Shown here: piece by piece, positions 7,795 to 12,426 of the stretch
Numbering within the stretch: the stretch's first letter is position 1
Layout: the number at the start of each line of letters is the position of its first letter
Translations under genes and position numbers: made by a program
The notes under the pieces: model-generated
What the model saw: the letters and a program-made list of their open reading frames with translations, nothing else
Database searches by the model: none
What the model was told of the DNA's origin: nothing
NCBI GenBank assembly: GCA_943325655.2
Contig: CALPQG020000030.1
Coordinates: forward strand, 1 to 12,426
DNA length: 12,426 bases
Origin: Bifidobacterium breve
GTDB lineage: Bacteria > Bacteroidota > Bacteroidia > Cytophagales > UBA9547
Direction: 5' to 3'

Positions 7795-8003
7795 ATTATT
7801 AGGTTATTTATTTTTTCATAATGCCATGCAAGCTTGTATAAACCTTGTGATACAAACCATTAGTTATTCATCGCTGCACTTGTGAACAACCAAATTTCCT
7901 CCAGTGTACTTTCCCTGATAAAGCGAATACCCAAAATTCCAGGTTACTACGAGCAATTTCTTTTTAAATATTAGAGCATTATAACCTTATTCACGACTCA
8001 CAC
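7727..8003 (-). mobile_element. Possible internally deleted group II intron remnant
   Basis: Upstream of the left D5-D6, on the minus strand, the sequence from 8003 starts GTGTG, which fits the group II 5' end GUGYG. A plausible stem AGGTTA/TAACCT lies just inside it, followed by GC-richer sequence around 7870-7930. If these are the true ends, the remnant would be about 277 nt: part of domain I joined to D5-D6, without domains II-IV and without reverse transcriptase. I could not find a convincing EBS-IBS pairing. The only open stretch on this strand (41 codons, 7986 to 7864) lacks a start codon and is probably not coding. The 5' boundary is speculative. Confidence 0.35.
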
Positions 8004-8298
8004 GATAAACTTGGGGAGAAGGATGTGAATAATAATTTGTTTATAAGCACATATTGTTTCTGAATCTAGGTTTATGTTTTGTTTAAAATATTGTTATAGT
8101 TTGCAATTCAGCTAATAAATAAAAACAAATCACATATTTTGTTTCTTTAATAACAATCAACTTTACCCCTTAGTATTTATTCAAAAAATGCACATGTAAT
8201 TGACTGTAATAATATCCCTTTTATTGTAATGTAAAATAAATTGGTGTGTATTTCCTAAGTCTTGCTAGGTCTATGCGTATTTTTAAAAAGAGTTTAGA
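7795..8298. other. Long intergenic region without a supported gene
   Basis: Positions 7708-8350 contain no credible coding gene. The left part (to about 8003) is the possible intron remnant. The rest (8004-8298) is very AT-rich with many stops in all frames, no tRNA-like fold and no inverted repeat worth naming. One promoter-like stretch, TATAGTTTGCAATTCA (8095-8110), shares TTTGCAATTCA with the promoter region of the TauE/SafE gene but has an off-consensus -7 spacing and no gene directly behind it. Confidence 0.6.
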
Positions 8299-8332
8299 TT
8301 TGTCTTAATTTAGGCTGTTTTCATTATCTTTG
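8299..8332 (+). promoter_or_regulatory. Candidate -33/-7 promoter of the AAA-ATPase-like gene
   Basis: TATCTTTG (8325-8332) matches TAnnTTTG, and TTTG (8299-8302) lies 22 bases upstream as a -33 element. The -7 box ends 18 nt before the ATG at 8351, so the leader is very short, as for other genes in this window. The gene thus seems to bring or own a host-type promoter. Confidence 0.52.
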
Positions 8333-8350
8333 TTTTAAAAAATCACCAAT

Positions 8351-10036
8351 ATGAGACCAATAGGAGTTGGCACAGCAGATTTTAAATTAATAAAAAGTCA
8401 AAACAATTTTTTAATTGATAAATCAATGCTTATCGATGATATATTAAATTCCGTAGTCGAAGTTTTTCTTTTTCCTCGACCACGAAGGTTTGGTAAATCT
8501 CTTAATATTAGTTTGTTAAAGTATTTTTTTGAGAAGACTGAAAAATCAAACCTAACCCTTTTTACTGATTTGCAAGTTGCTCAACATCCTCATTTGATGG
8601 CACATCAAGGTCAATACCCAGTTATTGATTTGTCGTTTAAGGATGTTAAACATGTGGCAAATTGGGAGGAAATGTCTGCCAAGTTTCAAAATAGCATTGC
8701 AGAAGAATATATTCGTCACAAATATATTTTAGAAACCTTAAATGAATTTGATAAAAAATATTTCGATAAAATTGTCAATAGAAAATCATCCGTTTCGGAA
8801 TTTAAAGATTCAATTTATAACCTTTCGAAATTCTTGTTCGAATACCACCAACAAAAAGTAGTTTTACTGATAGACGAATACGACACCCCGCTCAATGATG
8901 CCTATCTTTCAGGATTACTTACAGAAGCAAGAACTTACATATCAACCCTATATGGAACAGCATTAAAAGGAAATAACTATTTATTTAAAGCTGTACTGAC
9001 GGGTATTTACAGAATTAGCAAAGAGTCTATTTTTTCAGGATTAAATAACCTCAAAGTATGCTCTATTTTGGATAATTTGGGGATTACTCAATTTGGTTTT
9101 ACTGAAGCCGAAATGGAATCCATTTTTACGGAATATCAATTTACCGATGCTCAAAAAAACGAATGTACCTCTTGGTACAACGGCTATATTTGGGGTAAAA
9201 ACCAAACCGTTATCTACAATCCTTGGTCAATAGTTAATTATCTTTCAGGAGATTTTAACCTAAAAGCACATTGGGTAAATACCAGTGCAAACGACTTAAT
9301 CAAAGAAATGATTAATAATTGTTCCATTGAAAGCAAAAAAGATTTTGAGGTTTTGTTGCAAGGTGGTAGTGTGTCTAAACCCATTATTGAAGATGTGGTT
9401 TTTGACCATTTAATTGACAATGAAGATGTTTTGTGGAGTTTTTTCTTTTTTTCTGGATATTTAAAAATTATCAAACAATACCAAATTGATGACAAACCTT
9501 ACGGCGATTTTCAAATTGTAAATCGTGAATTAAAAAGTATTTTCAAGGATTCGGTTGACTATTGGTTTAATAAATCGCAGACAAAAGGCAAATTTGATGT
9601 TGTTTTAGATAACCTTGTTAAAAATAACCTTGAGGATTTTGCAGAATATTTTACCGAGTTTATCACCAAAGTTACCAGTTATTACGACTTTGCCGACAAA
9701 GAACCTGAACGAGTTTACCATGCCTTAGTGCTTGGTATGATGGTAAATCTACAATCGAAATACCGCATTACCTCTAACAGAGAAAGTGGGTTTGGTAGGT
9801 ACGACATTATGTTACATCCATTGCAGGAAAATCTACCCGCATATATTTTTGAATTTAAAAAACACCATCAAATTAAAGAACAAAATATTGATGAAACGCT
9901 CCAAAATGCAATGTCGCAAATAAAAACACGCAATTATGCAGCAACTCTACAGCAAGAAGGGTTTCAAAATATTGAACTCATTGCCATTGCATTTAAAGGT
10001 AAAGAAGTAAAATTGTGTTGGGAAAAGGTGGTTTAG
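8351..10036 (+). CDS. AAA-ATPase-like protein with C-terminal PD-(D/E)XK nuclease-superfamily domain
   Basis: A 561-residue protein with the two-domain architecture of the AAA-ATPase_like / PDDEXK_9 families, common in many copies in Bacteroidota and of unestablished function. The N-terminal ATPase-like domain (1 to about 300) has a family-type degenerate P-loop FPRPRRFGKS (41-50), lacking the usual GxxGxGK glycines, and a Walker B segment VVLLIDEYDTP (170-180). A TGIYRISKESIFSG element follows at 217-230. The C-terminal domain (about 440-561) has the nuclease-fold pattern Glu478, Asp485 in GRYD, and EFK at 501-503, so the putative catalytic residues are intact. It is full length with no frameshift. 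There is no signal peptide or membrane segment. It stands alone between the two group II intron-like repeats, a context that suggests acquisition. Defence, DNA metabolism or element maintenance are all possible; the sequence does not decide. Confidence 0.88.
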   Translation: MRPIGVGTADFKLIKSQNNFLIDKSMLIDDILNSVVEVFLFPRPRRFGKSLNISLLKYFFEKTEKSNLTLFTDLQVAQHPHLMAHQGQYPVIDLSFKDVKHVANWEEMSAKFQNSIAEEYIRHKYILETLNEFDKKYFDKIVNRKSSVSEFKDSIYNLSKFLFEYHQQKVVLLIDEYDTPLNDAYLSGLLTEARTYISTLYGTALKGNNYLFKAVLTGIYRISKESIFSGLNNLKVCSILDNLGITQFGFTEAEMESIFTEYQFTDAQKNECTSWYNGYIWGKNQTVIYNPWSIVNYLSGDFNLKAHWVNTSANDLIKEMINNCSIESKKDFEVLLQGGSVSKPIIEDVVFDHLIDNEDVLWSFFFFSGYLKIIKQYQIDDKPYGDFQIVNRELKSIFKDSVDYWFNKSQTKGKFDVVLDNLVKNNLEDFAEYFTEFITKVTSYYDFADKEPERVYHALVLGMMVNLQSKYRITSNRESGFGRYDIMLHPLQENLPAYIFEFKKHHQIKEQNIDETLQNAMSQIKTRNYAATLQQEGFQNIELIAIAFKGKEVKLCWEKVV

Positions 10037-10062
10037 TTTTAGGTACAAGATATTTAGAAAAT

Positions 10063-10131
10063 AATCGAGTAGATAGGAGAATCACTCCTCCGCCCTCTCA
10101 CACCACCGTGAATGCGCTCGCACACGGCGGT
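10063..10131 (-). mobile_element. Group II intron domain V-VI fragment, right copy of a direct repeat
   Basis: Minus strand, 10131 to 10064. D5 (10131-10102) has a complete 9-bp lower stem ACCGCCGTG/CACGGTGGT including a CGC triad paired with GTG (central G-U wobble, the CGC triad being known from group IIC introns), an upper stem TGC/GCA, loop GAGC and bulge TT. D6 (10099-10064) is GGAGGA-GTGA-TTCTCC with a GNRA loop, over an outer stem with a bulged A at 10070, seven bases from the GAT end. No other intron domain precedes it: D5 begins eight bases after the cytochrome stop codon, so this is a 3' fragment only. It lies 26 nt after the stop of the + strand ATPase gene. The hairpins may also stop transcription, but there is no U-tract to support that. 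Confidence 0.82.
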
Positions 10132-10139
10132 TTCTTTTA

Positions 10140-11102
10140 TTACTTTATATTTTCAATCCTGTTTTTTATTGGCTTGGCTGTTTTTAAATAGTCATACAAA
10201 GCCCCTAAATCCTGTTCTGTCATGGAAGCATACATCATCCAGGGCATTACCGTATTAAAATCTTTGTCTGAAACCATGTGAGGCTTATACCCTTCTGCTA
10301 CGTAAGCCTTAAATTCATTAACAAAAGCTTTCTTTGACCAGAGACCAATTCCGGTTTCTTCATCCGGAGTAATATTGGCTGACAAAACTTTATTTCCATT
10401 CGGAAGAATAAATTCATACCCTCCGGCCAATTCCATTCCTTTGATTGCTTTTCCATTTTCTTGTTTGGTATGACAATCACCACAACTGGCAGCAGTAAAT
10501 ATATATTGGCCATATAAAACAGCATTCGTGGTGTCAGGCATTGGTTTTAGAGTTGCCTTTTGAGGAATGGTATTCAATATGAAATTCATTGGAAAATCAG
10601 AACTTGGAGCAGGAACATTATTGACAATAGTTGGTAATGTTCTTATATAGGCTATTACTGAATAAATGTCTTCCTGGTCTAATTTCCCATAATTGGGATG
10701 AGGCATCACAGGAAACAATGCCCGTCCATCTTTGCTTACACCTGCAGTAATGGCCCTGAAAATTTCACCATCAGTCCATTTTCCTAGGTTATGAGGCGTA
10801 ATATTTGAAGCATAATATGCTCCGGGAAAACCCGCCTTTTGGTCAAAAGCTGCTCCTCCTTTTCCTAGAGTACCTTCTAATAGTGGTGCTGAAAACTTAG
10901 ACCAATCTCTTGTCGAATGACAATCTATACAAAGCATCACACTATTGGCGAGGTACTTCCCCCGTTCAATTCTTTCAGGTGTTGCCTGAACTTTAATAAT
11001 TGGAGCTTCACCAACATTGGGAAGCGCAATTTTCACATAGGACAATAAAAATGCAAAAGCAACAAATACGGCAAAAACAACTGTGAGAATTACTTTTTTC
11101 AT
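10140..11102 (-). CDS. Membrane-anchored dihaem cytochrome c
   Basis: Electron-transfer protein of 320 residues on the outer face of the inner membrane. An uncleaved-looking hydrophobic anchor spans about 4-23. Two cytochrome c domains follow. The first has CIDCH at 58-62 with a probable axial Met133 in PVMPHP. The second has CGDCH at 207-211 with a probable axial Met286 in VMPWMM. Both domains end in the typical helix (DIYSVIAYIRTL; DLGALYDYLKT). The layout resembles cytochrome subunits of periplasmic dehydrogenases (alcohol or gluconate type), but no dehydrogenase partner is adjacent, so the electron donor is unknown. A candidate -7 box is at 11166-11173, separate from the upstream CoA dehydrogenase gene. 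The group II intron fragment follows eight bases after the stop, without damaging the gene. Confidence 0.92.
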   Translation of the reverse strand: MKKVILTVVFAVFVAFAFLLSYVKIALPNVGEAPIIKVQATPERIERGKYLANSVMLCIDCHSTRDWSKFSAPLLEGTLGKGGAAFDQKAGFPGAYYASNITPHNLGKWTDGEIFRAITAGVSKDGRALFPVMPHPNYGKLDQEDIYSVIAYIRTLPTIVNNVPAPSSDFPMNFILNTIPQKATLKPMPDTTNAVLYGQYIFTAASCGDCHTKQENGKAIKGMELAGGYEFILPNGNKVLSANITPDEETGIGLWSKKAFVNEFKAYVAEGYKPHMVSDKDFNTVMPWMMYASMTEQDLGALYDYLKTAKPIKNRIENIK

Positions 11103-11165
11103 CGGTGATTGAAGTGGGGTTAAACTTTTACGCTAATTTTACTGATAAATACTACTACAATTTTA

Positions 11166-11173
11166 CAAAATTA
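11166..11173 (-). promoter_or_regulatory. Candidate -7 box for the dihaem cytochrome gene
   Basis: Minus-strand TAATTTTG (11173 to 11166) matches TAnnTTTG, 63 nt before the start codon. A TTTG (11201 to 11198) lies 24 bases upstream, slightly too far for an ideal -33 element. Confidence 0.4.
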
Positions 11174-11241
11174 ATTGGACTATATATTTATAAAAAACAA
11201 ATAAATGATAGCTGCACAGATTTTATTATTTGCAATTGGCC

Positions 11242-12132
11242 TTAATTTCTTTTTACAGCTACAATCAATTCTTTATTTCCCTGACTATAGTCATAAAAAC
11301 CTTTACCCGATTTCACTCCTTTATCTCCTGCCTGAACCATATTGACCAACAACGGACAAGGTGCGTATTTTGGATTTCCGAATCCTTCATGAAGTACTTT
11401 TAATATAGACAAACACACATCCAGTCCTATAAAATCAGCCAATTGCAATGGCCCCATAGGATGTGCCATACCCAATTTCATGATGCCATCAATTTCTTCC
11501 ACCCCTGCTACTCCTTCAAATAACGTGTAAATCGCTTCATTGATCATGGGCATCAAAATTCTATTGGCTACAAAACCCGGATAATCATTTGATTTTAAAG
11601 CAACTTTATGAATTTCACTGATAACTGCTACAATTTTAGCTAAAGTTGCTTGGGAAGTTGCATACCCAGAAATCACTTCAACCAAAGTCATTACAGGTAC
11701 AGGATTCATAAAATGCATTCCGATAAACTTATCGGCCCTATTGGTTGTAGCAGCGAGTTTTGTAATCGAGATAGAAGAAGTATTAGAAGCTATAATACAA
11801 GCTACAGGAGCACGCTGATCAATGGTTTGTAAAACAGAAATTTTAACCGATGGATTTTCAGTTACGGCTTCAATGACTAAATCCGCATTTTTAACGCCCT
11901 CAGCAATGTCTGTAAATGTTGTAATCGCAGCTAAAATAACTTGTTTTTGCTCGGGGGTGACCTCTCCTTTTTTTACCTGACGGTCAATATTTTTAGCAAT
12001 TTTAACCATCCCATCTTCCAATGCCGCAATTGAAATATCTACAAAAAAAACCTTAAATCCATGTTGTGCAAATACATGAGCAATTCCGTTTCCCATTGTT
12101 CCAGCACCGATTACTGCTATATTATTCATCAT
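11242..12132 (-). CDS. hbd: 3-hydroxybutyryl-CoA dehydrogenase (3-hydroxyacyl-CoA dehydrogenase family)
   Basis: NAD(P)-dependent oxidation of (S)-3-hydroxyacyl-CoA to 3-oxoacyl-CoA, or the reverse; cytoplasmic. At 296 residues it is a single-function enzyme, not a FadB-type fusion. The Rossmann fold starts at once with VIGAGTMG (GxGxxG at 9-14). ASNTSS at 115-120, GMHFMNPVP at 138-146 (catalytic His140), Glu152 and Asn190 in GFVANR complete the active site; the C-terminal domain ends with SGKGFYDY. The first codons are Met-Met and either could start; the upstream one is taken. It begins one base after the stop of the MtgA gene, so translation is likely coupled, although the two functions are unrelated. 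It may serve beta-oxidation or short-chain acyl-CoA metabolism. The symbol is used in the broad sense; paaH-like roles are possible. Confidence 0.93.
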   Translation of the reverse strand: MMNNIAVIGAGTMGNGIAHVFAQHGFKVFFVDISIAALEDGMVKIAKNIDRQVKKGEVTPEQKQVILAAITTFTDIAEGVKNADLVIEAVTENPSVKISVLQTIDQRAPVACIIASNTSSISITKLAATTNRADKFIGMHFMNPVPVMTLVEVISGYATSQATLAKIVAVISEIHKVALKSNDYPGFVANRILMPMINEAIYTLFEGVAGVEEIDGIMKLGMAHPMGPLQLADFIGLDVCLSILKVLHEGFGNPKYAPCPLLVNMVQAGDKGVKSGKGFYDYSQGNKELIVAVKRN

Positions 12133-12133
12133 T

Positions 12134-12426
12134 TTAAAATTTAACGTTTTTCATGAAATTCATTCCTGTCACGATGCGTTGTTGTTTTTTCCTGACAAAA
12201 GCAGATGGTTTAGTAACCGACCATTTTCTTGGACTTGGTAATACGGAAGTTATTGCGGCACATTCATATTTTGTGAGTTTTTTTGCAGGTTTGTCAAAAT
12301 ATTTTCTTGCGGCAGCTTCGGTTCCATAAATACCATTGCCCATTTCAATCACATTCAAATACATTTCAATGATGCGTTTTTTACCCCAAAGCGTTTCAAT
12401 CAACACCGTAAAATACACTTCTAGTC
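12134..12426 (-). CDS. mtgA: Monofunctional peptidoglycan glycosyltransferase MtgA, C-terminal part (5' end outside window)
   Basis: Polymerises lipid II into glycan strands at the inner membrane (family GT51). Only about 97 codons lie in the window. The frame remains open to the edge (Leu-Glu before VYFTVLIE), and the GTG at 12416-12418 is an internal valine, not the start. Visible family features are YFTVLIETLWGKKRIIEMYLN, the NVIEMGNGIYGTEAAARKYF block, and ITSVLPSPRKWS, followed directly by a short basic tail and the stop. The absence of a transpeptidase domain after the glycosyltransferase shows the monofunctional form. The catalytic glutamates and the N-terminal membrane helix lie outside. 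The CoA dehydrogenase gene begins one base after the stop. Confidence 0.9.
   Translation of the reverse strand, partial: LEVYFTVLIETLWGKKRIIEMYLNVIEMGNGIYGTEAAARKYFDKPAKKLTKYECAAITSVLPSPRKWSVTKPSAFVRKKQQRIVTGMNFMKNVKF

Noticed and set aside
7864..7986. Minus-strand 41-codon open stretch ending in HKCSDE
   Set aside because: It has no start codon and no promoter, and it lies within the possible intron remnant, so it is probably not coding.
7726..10131. Insertion sequence or transposon ends
   Set aside because: The flanking repeats are direct, not inverted, there is no transposase, and no short target duplication is visible outside them. The fold explains them better as group II intron 3' ends.
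1..12426. CRISPR array, tRNA or rRNA genes
   Set aside because: No regularly spaced repeats and no tRNA- or rRNA-like sequences were found by reading both strands.

Overview
The window looks like chromosomal DNA of an AT-rich member of the Bacteroidota. Three observations point there: a secreted protein ending in the CHU_C / type B sorting domain of the type IX secretion system (T9SS), several upstream regions with the Bacteroidota -7 promoter box TAnnTTTG, and an almost complete lack of Shine-Dalgarno sequences. I cannot fix the family or genus from sequence alone.

Layout. Positions 199-3304 (+) hold a long-chain polyprenyl diphosphate synthase, a TauE/SafE membrane transporter with a coupled 93-aa unknown protein, and thiol peroxidase (tpx). 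A perfect 51-nt palindrome at 3331-3381 separates tpx from a convergent unknown gene (3428-3985, -), probably as a bidirectional terminator. hisS and a T9SS-sorted extracellular protein form a minus-strand pair (4102-7359). A 49-aa basic protein missed by length-limited gene calling (7558-7707, +) diverges from hisS. Positions 10140-12426 (-) hold a membrane-anchored dihaem cytochrome c, a 3-hydroxybutyryl-CoA dehydrogenase and the C-terminal part of an MtgA-type peptidoglycan glycosyltransferase that runs off the window edge.

The most interesting part is 7726-10131. A predicted AAA-ATPase-like / PD-(D/E)XK nuclease-superfamily gene (8351-10036, +) is bracketed by two direct copies of a GC-rich element of about 66 nt. 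On the minus strand both copies fold as group II intron domains V and VI: a D5 hairpin with a 2-nt bulge, then a D6 hairpin with a bulged branch-point-like A seven nucleotides from a 3' end in AU. The copies differ at three positions, and all three changes preserve the predicted structure. The right copy is a bare 3' fragment just behind the cytochrome stop codon. The left copy may be the end of a roughly 277-nt internally deleted intron starting GTGTG. No intron reverse transcriptase is present.

How the genes work together: most are housekeeping (quinone or lipid-carrier side chains, histidyl-tRNA, peroxide defence, cell wall, CoA-ester oxidation, electron transfer) in small independent units. 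The ATPase/nuclease gene with its repeats is the only segment that looks acquired.
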